A DNA stretch of 64,000 nt, taken from the NCBI GenBank assembly GCA_020444045.1, contig JAHLLS010000015.1, positions 62,001-126,000 of the forward strand, in the 5' to 3' direction. The position numbers and the translations under genes were made by a program. The notes below the pieces were generated by a model. It saw nothing but the letters and a program-made list of their open reading frames with translations, did no database searches and was not told the origin of the DNA. The first letter of the stretch is position 1. Each line of letters opens with the position of its first letter. Below, one piece after another: positions 1 to 9,084 of this stretch. The DNA comes from Deltaproteobacteria bacterium. Its GTDB lineage: Bacteria > Desulfobacterota > Desulfobacteria > Desulfobacterales > UBA5852.

Positions 1-2752
1 TGCTTTCGTCGACGGGTTTGGGGTAGTGGGCCAGGCCGCACAGGAAGACGCCGTCCGTGGCGAAATCCACCGGACGCAATTTCTGGTGGGCCTCCAGAAG
101 CCACCCGTCATTGTCGACGGGCACCTTGAAGAACTGGGCCAGGGCCGTGTCCCCACGGGGAACGATGGCCGCGGCCAGGCAAAGCAGGTCAGCGTCGACG
201 GCCAGCAGCCGATCCAGCACGTGGTCGCGGAAGGTGACCGTGACCCGATCGCGGTTGGCGCGGGCCTCCGGCGGCGCTTCCGGGGTGAAGCGGATAAAGC
301 GCACGCCGCAGGCGCGGGCTTCCTGGTAAAGCTGCTCCCGCAACCCGTAGGTGCGGATATCCCGGTAGAGAACGTAGACATTCATTTCCGGGTGTCGGGT
401 CTTGAGGGTGACGGCGTTGCGCAGGGAATGGCTGCAGCACACCTTGGAGCAGTAGGGCCGTTCGTCGTTGCGAGAGCCGACACACTGGATGAAGACCGCA
501 TTGCGGATGCCGTCCAGCTCCGGAGTTTCGGCCGCCAGGCGTTCGTCCAGCTCCAGTTGGGTGCAGACCGCCGGGTGTTCGCCGTAGAGGTAGGCCCGGG
601 GTTTGGATTCTTCGGCCCCGGTGGCCAGGATGGCCACGCCATGGTCGATGGTTTCGCTTTGGCCGTCGGCGGCCTGGAGGGTGGTTTGGAAGTTGCCCAC
701 AAATCCGTCCACCCCGGAAACCGCGGCCCCGGTGTGCACGGTGATCTTGTCATCGGCTTCCACCGCCTGGATCAGGTCGGCCAGATGGTCGGTCACCGAC
801 TCGCCCCGCCAGGTGGCCCGCAGCCGGCGGGCGTTGCCGCCCAGGGCAGCATCGCGTTCCACCAGGTGGACCGGGTAGCCCTGGCGGGCCAACCCCCGGG
901 CCGCCGTCAGCCCGGCGATACCGCCGCCCACCACCAGCGCGCTGTGGGTCATGGGCAGTTCGGTGCGCTGCAATGGACGCAGCAGGGCCGCCTTGGCCAC
1001 GGCCATGTGGACCAGGTCCTTGGCTTTTTCCGTGGCCGCATCCGGATCATCGCCGTGCACCCAGGCATCGTGGTTGCGGATGTTGGCCATTTCAAACAGG
1101 TAGCGGTTCAGACCGGCGTTCATCAGGGTGGCCTGGAAGAGCTCTTCGTGGGTACGGGGGGTGCAGGCCGCCACCACCACCCGGTTCAGGCGTTCGGACC
1201 GGATGATTTCGGCCATCTTGTCCTGGGTGTCCTGAGAGCAGGTGAAGAGGTTTTCTTCCACATAGACCACGTGGGGCAGGGTGCGGGCGTATTCTGCCAC
1301 CTCGGGCACGCGTACCACGCCGCCGATGTTGATGCCGCAGTTGCAGACGAACACCCCGATGCGGGGCAGTTCGCCACGGACGTCGGTTTCCGCCGGCAGG
1401 GCCACGGTCTGGGTCAGATCGTGGCGGGCCGCTGCCAGGGGTTCGGTGGCGGCGGCGGCCGCCGCGCTGGCCTCCATGACGGATTGGGGAATGTCCTTCG
1501 GGCCGGTAAAGGCGCCGCAGGCAAAGATCCCCGGCCGGGAGGTGGCCACCGGGGTGAAACTGCCGGTGGTCACGAAACGTTGCGGGGAGAGATCCACGTC
1601 CAGTTTGCTGGCCAGCTCGGCCACTTCGGGCGCGATTTCCAGCCCGGTGGAGAGCACCACCAGGCCGAAAACCTCGTTGACGATGGTGCCGTCCGATTGT
1701 GCATAGCGCATGCTCAGCCCGTCCTCCGGCGCTGGTTCCAAGGAATGGACCCGGGCGGCCTCGAAGCGGATGCCCGACCGGGCCGCATTTTCGCTGTAAC
1801 GATCGAAGTCTTTGCCCTGGGTGCGCATGTCCATGTAGAAGATGGCGCAGTCCAGGTCGTCTTCGCTGTGTTCGCGGGCCATGACCGCCTGTTTGACGGC
1901 ATACATGCAGCAGACCGACGAGCAGTAGCTGTTGCCGGTGCGGTTCTGGTCCCGGGAGCCGATGCACTGGAGCCAGGCGATCTTGCGGGGGGCGGTGCCT
2001 TTTTTGGCGGCCGAGGGCTTGACCAGGTGCCCGCCGAAAGGCCCGGTGGCCGAGAGAATGCGCTCGAATTCCAGCGAGGTCACCACATTGGGGAACTGGT
2101 CGTAGCCGTAGATGTCCATTCCCGTAGGATCGAAGCTGCGGAAACCAGGTGCCAGGATCACGGAGCCGACGTTCAGGGTGCGGCGCTCCTCCGTATCCTC
2201 AAAATTGATGGCGCCGGTGGGGCAGACCTTGGCGCAGGCCCCGCAGCGCCCCTTGGTCAACTGAAGGCATTGCTGGGGATCGATGGCGTACTTCAGGGGT
2301 ACGGCCTGGGCATAGGGCACGTAGATGGCCTTGCGTTTGCCCAGCCCGGCATTGTAAACGTCGTCGACTTTCTTGGGGCATTTGGCGGCGCACTGCCCGC
2401 AGGCAATGCACTTGTCCATATCGACATAGCGGGGGTGCAGCAGGACTTGCGCCTGGAAGTCGCCCTGCTGGCCTTCAATGGCTTCCACCTCCGCCAGGGT
2501 GAGTAACTCGATGTTGCTGTGCCGGCCGACCTCGACCAGTTTGGGGGCCAGGATTCACATCGAGCAGTCGTTGGTCGGGAACGTCTTGTCCAGTTGGGCC
2601 ATGACGCCGCCGATGGACGGCGAGCGTTCGACCAGGTAGACGTAAAAACCGGCATCGGCCATATCCAAAGCCGCCTGCATGCCGGCGATACCGCCTCCTA
2701 CTACGAGTACTGCGCCCACCGGTCGGGCGCCGGGTGTTGTTTTGCACGTCAT
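1..2752 (-). CDS. hdrA: HdrA-like FAD/iron-sulfur protein, two HdrA modules, with in-frame UGA selenocysteine; 3' end outside window
   Basis: The product is a soluble flavin/iron-sulfur electron carrier of the heterodisulfide reductase A family. The first 65 codons encode a Rossmann FAD motif ([19 protein letters not shown]) ending FPTNDCSM. An in-frame TGA follows at complement(2555..2557), and the frame then stays open to the window edge, continuing [12 protein letters not shown]. In HdrA the residue after CSM is normally Cys, so the UGA most likely encodes selenocysteine (residue 66). Next come two 4Fe-4S motifs ([13 protein letters not shown] and [11 protein letters not shown]), a cysteine block (CIGSRD, then YCSSVCCM), an FVCNCG motif and a second FAD module ([18 protein letters not shown]) with its own CVGSR/YCSKVCC block. 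The ATG has GGAG upstream. Family membership is very likely; the electron partner lies outside the window. HdrA-type selenoproteins are known in methanogens and Desulfobacterota. Confidence 0.9.
2515..2557 (-). promoter_or_regulatory. UGA selenocysteine codon and candidate bacterial SECIS hairpin
   Basis: Directly after the UGA, on the minus strand, CTGGCC and GGCCGG can pair as a six-base stem (one U-G). Two inner C-G pairs follow, with an apical loop of about 11 bases containing GGUC. The position immediately 3' of the codon, and an apical GGU, match the known bacterial SECIS layout. The pairing was done by eye and no folding energy was computed. Confidence 0.5.
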
Positions 2753-2834
2753 TGTCCACTCCGCATCTTTCGTGATCAGAATCAGTGGCCGGCCACCGGT
2801 CGGCCCGTTGAATGTCGCTTGCCTGGCAATGGTG

Positions 2835-3521
2835 TTACCAGGCTTCGCGCTCCAGTCGTTTGTAGATAAACATAAGCTGCTTCTGAGTCAGCTCGCCGAT
2901 GTTGGCGTTGATCCATCCCAGGTCGCCGGATGCTATCGCGGCCTTGGCAGCCGAGGAAAGCTGATAGTCGCCCAGGACGTTGCCGCCCTGTTCCATGAGG
3001 GCGGTCCAGAATTCCGGATCTTCACTGGTGCGATTGAGCACCCGCATGACCTCCCGTTTTTCGATCAGGGCCTGGGCCTGCTGCTCCGTTGGGGTGGCCG
3101 CCCGCTTGGCCGGCACGACTCGGTTGCCCAGGACCTTGTCCACGGCTTGGCGAATCTGGTCGTCGGTGAACGGCTTGGCCAGATAGTCATTGGCGCCGAT
3201 GCGCATGGCGTCGACCGCCGTGTCCACCGTGGAATAGCCCGTGATGACGATAATGCCGGTATCCGAGCCGTCCGCCTTGATTTGCTTGATCACCTCCATG
3301 CCGTTGATGTCCGGCAGTCGCAGGTCGGCGACCAGCAGGTCGTAGGGTTTGTGGTGCAGCTGCTCCAGGGCGCGGGTGCCGGTATTGGCGATTTCCACCT
3401 GATGCCCTTCTTCCGACAGAATCATCTGCAGCCCTTCGGCGATGACGATTTCGTCTTCCATCAACAGAATCTGAGCAGCGTGATCCTCTGAACGGTCAAT
3501 AGATTTCACTTGTGCAGACAT
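2835..3521 (-). CDS. Response regulator: receiver domain plus short uncharacterised C-terminal region
   Basis: The 228-residue product has a receiver domain at residues 17-130, with acidic residues in LLMEDE, phosphoacceptor Asp66 (VADLRLPD), T95 in VITGYST and Lys116 in LAKPF. The roughly 100-residue C-terminal part is helical, carries no DNA-binding motif I recognise, and ends in a short region rich in Lys, Arg and Glu. I chose the ATG at 3521 because GGGAGGGTCTC precedes it; a longer open frame upstream has no such site. The gene lies just before the HdrA gene with an 82-bp gap, so the two may be co-transcribed. It may be a second output of the nearby kinase or act through protein contacts. 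The partner is not determined. Confidence 0.8.
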   Translation of the reverse strand: MSAQVKSIDRSEDHAAQILLMEDEIVIAEGLQMILSEEGHQVEIANTGTRALEQLHHKPYDLLVADLRLPDINGMEVIKQIKADGSDTGIIVITGYSTVDTAVDAMRIGANDYLAKPFTDDQIRQAVDKVLGNRVVPAKRAATPTEQQAQALIEKREVMRVLNRTSEDPEFWTALMEQGGNVLGDYQLSSAAKAAIASGDLGWINANIGELTQKQLMFIYKRLEREAW

Positions 3522-3851
3522 GAGACCCTCCCAATGGTTCGGTTGTGCGGTTTGTGGCGGCATCATCCCGATGCGCGCTCGTCTTCGCGTTGTTGTAATC
3601 GATGACGACCACAGCAAGAGCCGTACCAAAGGTGCCTCAACCACCCTATATAAAGGCTATATCAACTAAACATATTGAAAATATTATATAAAACATAATT
3701 GCTTCGAAAAGGAACCAAGCGCTGCCGGTCCGTTGAATCGTATAAGCGGTTATACGCTCCACCGGGCGGATGCCCGTCAAATGGCATAAAAACCCAAAAA
3801 AATCAGACTGTATGGACCAATATACGCTACCGGTGATGGGCACGGCCGGTC
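3522..3851. other. Intergenic region with AT-rich tract
   Basis: No convincing gene is present. The region holds an AT-rich stretch around 3640-3700, a likely promoter zone for the minus-strand receiver gene, and a 7-4-7 inverted repeat listed separately. A 69-codon frame across it starts inside the neighbouring gene and shows no protein-like features. Confidence 0.5.
3739..3756. repeat. Perfect 7-4-7 inverted repeat (possible operator)
   Basis: CGTATAA, then GCGG, then TTATACG. The repeat lies upstream of the receiver/HdrA gene pair and downstream of the NtrC-type gene. It could be a protein-binding site or an RNA hairpin; there is no T tract, so a terminator is unlikely. Confidence 0.4.
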
Positions 3852-5255
3852 TCATAAGGCCTCCCGGGTGATGCCGTGTTTTTTCATAAGGGCATGAAAA
3901 TTGGGCCGCTGCATACCCACCTCGGCGGCAGCCTGACTGATATTGCCGTCGGCCTCCCGCAGGGCTTTGATCAGAAAAGCCTTTTCAATTTGCCCGAAAC
4001 TTTCGGTCATAATCTGCTGCTTCACGGCCTTGAGCTCAGCCAGGGTCTCGGGGACCGCCTCATGGTCTCCGGAGCGGCGCACCTGGAGGTTGTCGAGCAG
4101 ATAGACGATGTCCAGGAAACGCCGGTCCGACATGATGACCAGCCGCTCGATGACATTTTTCAATTGGCGCACATTGCCGGGCCATTCCTGACGGACCAGC
4201 AGTTCCATGGCCTCGTCGGTAAATCCGTCGATGCGTTTGCTCGCCTTTTTGTTGAAGAGCCTTAGAAAATGGTCGGCCAGGCGCGGAATATCATCCCGGC
4301 GCTCCCGCAGGGGCGGCAGAAAGATCGGAAAGACGTTGATCCGATAGTAGAGATCTTCGCGAAAACGACCGTCGGTCACCATGGCCCGCAGGTCCTGATT
4401 GGTGGCGGCGATAATGCGCGCCCGGGTTTGCTGCACCTGGTTGGCCCCGACCCGTTTGAATTCACCGCTTTCCATGACCCGCAGCAGTTTGCCTTGGGTT
4501 TCCAGGTTCAGGCTGGCCACTTCGTCCATGAACAGGGTACCCTCGCTGGCCGCTTCGAAGATGCCGGGTTTGTCGGCCACCGCCCCGGAGAAGGCCCCGC
4601 GCACATGACCGAATAACTCGCTTTCCAGAACCCCCGGGGCCAGGGTGCTGCAGTCGATGGGCATGAAATGGTGGGCGGCGCGCTGGCTGTGGGCATGGAT
4701 GGCACGGGCAAACAGTTCTTTGCCTGTGCCGCTTTCGCCGTCCAGCAGCACAGTGCTGTCAGTGGGCGCCACCTTCTTGATTTTTTCAAAAATCTTCAGA
4801 ATACGGGGGGTTTCACCGATGATGTTTTCGAAGTGAAAACGCTCCAGGAGCTGTTGCCGCAGCGATTGGTTTTCCTGCACCAGACGGCGATTTTCCTGCA
4901 CCCGCCTGACCGTTATGGAAAGTTCCTCGTCCCCGAAAGGTTTGGACAGGAAGTCGAAAGCCCCGGCTTTCATGGCTTGTACGGCGGTCTTGACGGTGGA
5001 ATAACCGGTCATGACGATGACGTAGGCGTTCGGGTTGTGGGCTTGGCAGGCCTTGAGAATTTCCATGCCTTCGGCATCGGGCATTTTGAGATCCAGCAGC
5101 ACCAAATCGTAAGGCTTGGCGTAGAATGCTTCCAGGCCTTCGGTACCGGCCGTAAAACTGTCGACGGTGTGCCCATGGTCCATGAGCACCAGCCGGCAAC
5201 CGTCGCAGACCACCGGCTCGTCATCGATGATGAGGATGTGCAAAGAGTCCATCAC
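3852..5255 (-). CDS. Sigma-54-dependent NtrC-family response regulator
   Basis: This is a 467-residue transcription activator of sigma-54 promoters. It has an N-terminal receiver domain (residues 1-125, phosphoacceptor Asp55 in LLDLKMPD, Lys105 in LSKPF). The AAA+ domain has Walker A GESGTGKE at 173-180 and Walker B-type LFMDE. A C-terminal Fis-type helix-turn-helix contains GNISQAAAEVGMQRPNFHAL. The sigma-54 contact loop reads GAFSGA (220-225) rather than the usual GAFTGA. The gene overlaps the upstream histidine kinase by four bases (ATGA), which indicates translational coupling and a cognate pair. Its targets are unknown; I saw no clear -24/-12 promoter nearby by eye. Confidence 0.93.
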   Translation of the reverse strand: MMDSLHILIIDDEPVVCDGCRLVLMDHGHTVDSFTAGTEGLEAFYAKPYDLVLLDLKMPDAEGMEILKACQAHNPNAYVIVMTGYSTVKTAVQAMKAGAFDFLSKPFGDEELSITVRRVQENRRLVQENQSLRQQLLERFHFENIIGETPRILKIFEKIKKVAPTDSTVLLDGESGTGKELFARAIHAHSQRAAHHFMPIDCSTLAPGVLESELFGHVRGAFSGAVADKPGIFEAASEGTLFMDEVASLNLETQGKLLRVMESGEFKRVGANQVQQTRARIIAATNQDLRAMVTDGRFREDLYYRINVFPIFLPPLRERRDDIPRLADHFLRLFNKKASKRIDGFTDEAMELLVRQEWPGNVRQLKNVIERLVIMSDRRFLDIVYLLDNLQVRRSGDHEAVPETLAELKAVKQQIMTESFGQIEKAFLIKALREADGNISQAAAEVGMQRPNFHALMKKHGITREAL

Positions 5256-6499
5256 GCGTTTCCTTGTTTTTTTGGCTCGGAGGGCGCGGGTCGATCGAGG
5301 GGCAGTTCGATCGTAAAGCAGGTACCTTCGTTCAATTGGCTGGCCACCCGGATCTGGCCTTCATGGTTGCGCACGATTCCGTAGCTTACCGCCAGCCCGA
5401 GGCCGGTGCCGGTGCTTTTGGTCGAGTAGAACGGTTCAAAGAGCTTGCCGGCCTCTTCGGGAGCGATGCCGCAACCGTCGTCCGCGATTTCGACAAGCTC
5501 CAGGTCCCGGTCAGCATCCATCCGCGTTTCGATGCGAATCTGCCCCTGCTTGTCGATGGCCTGGGCTGCGTTGAGCAGCAGGTTGATAAAGACCTGCTCC
5601 ATCTGGTTGCCGTCCAGCAGGATATCTTCCAGGTCGTGGGCCAGTATTTTGGTCACTTTGATGTGCCGCAACATGAATTCGTTGTCCAGAATGCTGAGGG
5701 CTTTTCGAAGCGTATCGTTGAGGTTCAGCAGTTGTTTGTTAGGGGCTTTGTACCTTGAAAATTCAAGTAATTCTTGAATGATGCCCTTGCAGCGCGTTGT
5801 CTCCCGTATGATGATTTCCAACCCTTTTTTGCAGGGGTCCCCGTCGTCGGTCTTTTTGAACATGTTTGAGCTGTAGAGCAGGATACCGCCGAGGGGATTG
5901 TTGATTTCATGGGCGATGCCGGCGGCCATGCGGCCCAGGGCCGAAAGTTTTTCGGTCTGCAGGACCAGATGGTTATAGCGGCTCTGCTGGTTTTCAATCA
6001 GGCGTGCCTTGTTCAAGGCGCACGCGCACTGTTCGCCGAGCGAAATGACGAAGTCCAGTTCGGCCTGCTGGAATTCCCGGGCTTCCGCCAGATAGACACG
6101 AATCAGCCCTAAAATGTCATTGTCGTGGCGCAAGGGGCAATCAAGAATCATGCGGACCCCCTCGCCCCATGCCTGCTGGGGCAACGCCACCCTTGGTGCC
6201 TGCCAGATATCGTTGAAGATACGTACACTGTCACTGTAGTTGAGATCGGCCCGGATTTGTTCGCTGGAGACCGGTCCTTTGGCGAGGTATTGCTGGGCGA
6301 TCCCGCATGCGGCCGTTACTTCGAAATTGTTGGTTTCGAGGTTGTGGATGCGCAGCAGCGTACCTTTGGCGTCTAACAATTCGTTGGTTTTCCAAACCGC
6401 CAGGTCAATGACCTCCTGAACACTGGTGCTGGAATGGACCAGACGGCTGATGTCGCGAAATGCGAGGTAGAAGCCCTTGTAGTCGATAGTGTGTGTCAC
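5252..6499 (-). CDS. GAF-domain sensor histidine kinase
   Basis: The 415-residue product has no obvious membrane segment, so it is probably cytoplasmic. Residues about 15-165 resemble a GAF sensor domain (VIDLAVWKTNELLDAKGTLL, then LRHDNDILGLIRVY). A kinase core follows: H-box GIAHEINNPLGG with His197, N-box NLLLNAAQA, G1 DDGCGI, and G2 TGTGLGLAVS. The start is a GTG with a modest AAAAGG upstream. It overlaps the sigma-54 regulator gene by four bases, so the two form a two-component system. The signal is unknown; proximity to HdrA suggests a redox or substrate cue, which is inference. Confidence 0.9.
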   Translation of the reverse strand: MTHTIDYKGFYLAFRDISRLVHSSTSVQEVIDLAVWKTNELLDAKGTLLRIHNLETNNFEVTAACGIAQQYLAKGPVSSEQIRADLNYSDSVRIFNDIWQAPRVALPQQAWGEGVRMILDCPLRHDNDILGLIRVYLAEAREFQQAELDFVISLGEQCACALNKARLIENQQSRYNHLVLQTEKLSALGRMAAGIAHEINNPLGGILLYSSNMFKKTDDGDPCKKGLEIIIRETTRCKGIIQELLEFSRYKAPNKQLLNLNDTLRKALSILDNEFMLRHIKVTKILAHDLEDILLDGNQMEQVFINLLLNAAQAIDKQGQIRIETRMDADRDLELVEIADDGCGIAPEEAGKLFEPFYSTKSTGTGLGLAVSYGIVRNHEGQIRVASQLNEGTCFTIELPLDRPAPSEPKKQGNA

Positions 6500-6870
6500 G
6501 GCATACGGCCTTTTAAGACGTCGCAGCTCGGCAGCGATTCACCGGCTTGTCTGGGGTCAGCGTCGCAAGACTGGATCGTATACAGAAGAAAAAACCTGGT
6601 TTTAAAGGATGATGCATCGATTGTAAGGTCCTTTGCCGCTAAACGGCCGCAATTCGGCCAATAGCGAAAGCCGGTAATCTTCATGATAATAATGAGCATA
6701 ATCCCAAAATAATTGGATTCTATACCGCTCAAATTCGATAGGTGCAAACATTATTTAACAAATAGAATTCAATAAATGAGGAGGGTGAAAGGTAGGAAGG
6801 CTGCCCGCCAGTTCCTTTCTGCCCATTTGATAGCGGTTGTGGAACAAGCGGGAGCCTTTTGGTCAACGTC
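6500..6870. other. Intergenic region, AT-rich, no supported gene
   Basis: The region separates the kinase gene from the downstream end of the carotenoid-isomerase-like gene; both are on the minus strand. It is AT-rich at 6660-6780, consistent with a promoter for the kinase operon. An 83-codon frame here lacks protein character and a ribosome site. Confidence 0.4.
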
Positions 6871-8394
6871 CTACAGCTGAATTTCCTGGTTGAACCGGTC
6901 CGGTCCGATCATGAACTTAATCGTTGCCAATGATCCGAGAATCGTCCCCAGAACGCCGGGCGCCACGATGTTCTGGCCGGCCAGGTAGAGTCCCTGTACG
7001 GCGGTTCGGTTCAAGACCGCCGCAGACAGCAACTGGCGGCAGGAACGCATGACGCCGTAGGCCGAACCATTGGGGCTGTTGACCCAGTCCCGGATGGATA
7101 GCGGCGTATAGACATCAAGCAGTTCCAGTTTATGATACGGGCCCGTGATGGGTTCGACCTGCCGGATCAGCCGGTGTGCCACGGCTTGTTTAAGGCGCTG
7201 GTAGTCCTCGCCGCGCTGCCCGGAACGGGTGTGCTGCCAAGGCTGCCATAGGGCCTCCTGGCCGGAGGTCAGCAGTGAGAGAAGAAGGTATCCCGGTCGT
7301 TCACAGGGTCTCAATTGAAGATAAATCACATCGTCAACGGCACCGTTGGGGGTTGTTCGAACTGAAAAAATATTGTGGGGGATGGCCTGATGCCCGTTGC
7401 GCGGCACCAGCGCATGGACTGAGAACATGCCGTCGGTGTCTTTTAATCCCGCGATGCGCCGGCGATAGGATGGTTTGACATCCTCCGGTGCCAGGAGATT
7501 CAAAACGATTTTGGGGTGGATGGCCGCAACGACATTGGCGGCGGACAGCGGTTCGCCATTGTCGAGTGTGACGCCCTGCACTTGGCCCTTGCGGATATCG
7601 ATACGCTGAACGGCGTGCCCTGTCACAAGTTTTCCACCGAGGCTCAGCAGGCGTTGCTGCAGGACATCCACCATATGGGCGCCGCTGCTTTGCAAGCGCC
7701 AGGCCGAGAAGAGATAGCTGGCCAGGATCATGGTGTGATAGAATAGGGGACACTGGTCCGCCGGCACGCCAATCCAGACGGACGGCACGCTGATAACACT
7801 TTTGAGCCCGGGCGAATATCCGGCGCGGTCCAAAAAGGCCCAGAGCGGTTCGGTTTGTTCGATCAAGTTGGCCATGGGACGCGGGTCATAAAGAAAGTTG
7901 AGGTGGTGAAAATCCGCGGCATTGGCGCGCAACTGTTCCATAAAAGTGCTGATCGGTTTTTTTTCGGCAGGAAAAGCGTCCATAAGGTGGGTTTCATAGG
8001 CATCCAGGCCCACCGGCATGTCAAACTGATCCGGGCCATTGATCGCGTTCGTAAAATAATAGCGGTCGACCGGTGCGTTGCGCCCCATGCGTTCCAAGGG
8101 CAACTGATCGGTGATGCCCAGGAAATCAAAACAGCGCCGAAGGATTTGCCCCTGATCCAACGCCCCCAGATAGTGCAGCCCCACGTTGCAGTGGACGCCC
8201 CTGCGCACGAAGCTGCGCAGCATGCCGCCGGGCTGCACGTTTCTTTCAATAACGGTGACGTCAAAACCCAGCGTGGCCAGAATAATGGCCGAACTGAGAC
8301 CGCCGATACCCGAACCGATGACCAGGGCGGTCTCTCTGGGTTTCGCGGCATGCGGCATGGCGATACCTTTTTTTGTGTTCGCTGTTTGTGACAT
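6871..8394 (-). CDS. FAD-dependent oxidoreductase of the phytoene desaturase / carotenoid isomerase / retinol saturase family
   Basis: The product is about 507 residues. The N-terminal dinucleotide-binding motif reads ALVIGSGIGGLSSAIILATLGFDVTVIER, followed by QPGGMLRSFVRRGVHCNVGLHYLGAL. The C-terminal FAD motif is GLYLAGQNIVAPGVLGTILGS. This arrangement fits CRTISO/RetSat-type polyene oxidoreductases, though the substrate cannot be read from sequence. I saw no other carotenoid genes nearby. An alternative start 12 codons in (8358) has a better ribosome site (AAAGGTATCGCC). It is the last gene of a probable three-gene minus-strand operon, after two TPR-type proteins. Confidence 0.82.
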   Translation of the reverse strand: MSQTANTKKGIAMPHAAKPRETALVIGSGIGGLSSAIILATLGFDVTVIERNVQPGGMLRSFVRRGVHCNVGLHYLGALDQGQILRRCFDFLGITDQLPLERMGRNAPVDRYYFTNAINGPDQFDMPVGLDAYETHLMDAFPAEKKPISTFMEQLRANAADFHHLNFLYDPRPMANLIEQTEPLWAFLDRAGYSPGLKSVISVPSVWIGVPADQCPLFYHTMILASYLFSAWRLQSSGAHMVDVLQQRLLSLGGKLVTGHAVQRIDIRKGQVQGVTLDNGEPLSAANVVAAIHPKIVLNLLAPEDVKPSYRRRIAGLKDTDGMFSVHALVPRNGHQAIPHNIFSVRTTPNGAVDDVIYLQLRPCERPGYLLLSLLTSGQEALWQPWQHTRSGQRGEDYQRLKQAVAHRLIRQVEPITGPYHKLELLDVYTPLSIRDWVNSPNGSAYGVMRSCRQLLSAAVLNRTAVQGLYLAGQNIVAPGVLGTILGSLATIKFMIGPDRFNQEIQL

Positions 8395-8412
8395 TGGATT
8401 CAGCCGGTGTAT

Positions 8413-9081
8413 CTATTTCAACTGGATGTTTTTTAAATGGGTGGCCACCAATTTTTTCATGGCGCCTGAGAGCGTTTCCGGATGATCCAGCAGTATCCGG
8501 TAGTGTCGGCAGGCCTCTTCAGTTTCCCCGATCCATTCGTAATTTACCGCAAGGTGCATCCGGGCCACAAACTGCTGCGGCTTGATCTCGAGGGCGGCTT
8601 TTAACAGCGCAATGCTGGACCGGGGGGTGCCGTTTTTTTCATGAAAGCGGGCCAATAATAGTAAAAGCGCAAAATGAAGGTCCGGATTTTGCGGAACATT
8701 TTCCTGCGTCAGCAATTGTTCGAGATGATCACCGGCCGACGCGCGGTATTGATCCGGCTGGGAAAATAGATCGTTGAGGCTATCCGGGCCGAGGCTGTCG
8801 CTGATGTGCTGCAGCATTTCCTTTTCCAGGCGTTGCTCGTGAAAGGCATATTCCGTAGCACAATCCCGATCGCTCGGGAAAAAATTGGAACGAATCATGG
8901 GGATGGCGATGGATATGACGGCTGCCAGCACAAGCAAGGCCATGGGGGGCATGTGACCGCTTTGAAGAAGGCTGTAGACAAGATAGCTCGCCCCCACAAG
9001 CGCTGCAAATATAGCTATGACAATGATGACCAGCTTTTTCAAGCGGCGTTTTTTATCATCTTCTATCATTGCGGAAGACAT
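8413..9081 (-). CDS. Membrane-anchored protein with TPR-like C-terminal region
   Basis: The 222-residue protein has a charged N-terminus (DDKKRRLKK), two hydrophobic segments at about residues 17-38 and 44-62, and then a soluble helical part. TPR-like helices occur at LHFALLLLLARFHEKNGTPRSSIALLKAALEIKPQQFVARMHLAVNYEWIGETEEACRHY. The start lies three bases after the end of the upstream TPR gene and an 18-bp gap follows, so it is in the same operon. It is not a named family that I recognise. The likely role is protein-protein scaffolding at the inner membrane. Confidence 0.75.
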   Translation of the reverse strand: MSSAMIEDDKKRRLKKLVIIVIAIFAALVGASYLVYSLLQSGHMPPMALLVLAAVISIAIPMIRSNFFPSDRDCATEYAFHEQRLEKEMLQHISDSLGPDSLNDLFSQPDQYRASAGDHLEQLLTQENVPQNPDLHFALLLLLARFHEKNGTPRSSIALLKAALEIKPQQFVARMHLAVNYEWIGETEEACRHYRILLDHPETLSGAMKKLVATHLKNIQLK

Positions 9082-9084
9082 CTT

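Noticed and set aside
26..2506. 826-codon open frame on the plus strand opposite HdrA
   Set aside because: It lacks recognisable domains and lies antisense to a clear HdrA frame. High GC3 in the real gene keeps the opposite strand free of stops.
2555..2557. TGA read as a true stop, making a 65-residue HdrA fragment
   Set aside because: The frame continues directly into conserved HdrA sequence and the position is the known Sec/Cys site.
3646..3855. 69-codon minus frame between two regulators
   Set aside because: It overlaps the neighbour, has no ribosome site, and the sequence is not protein-like apart from a chance hydrophobic end.
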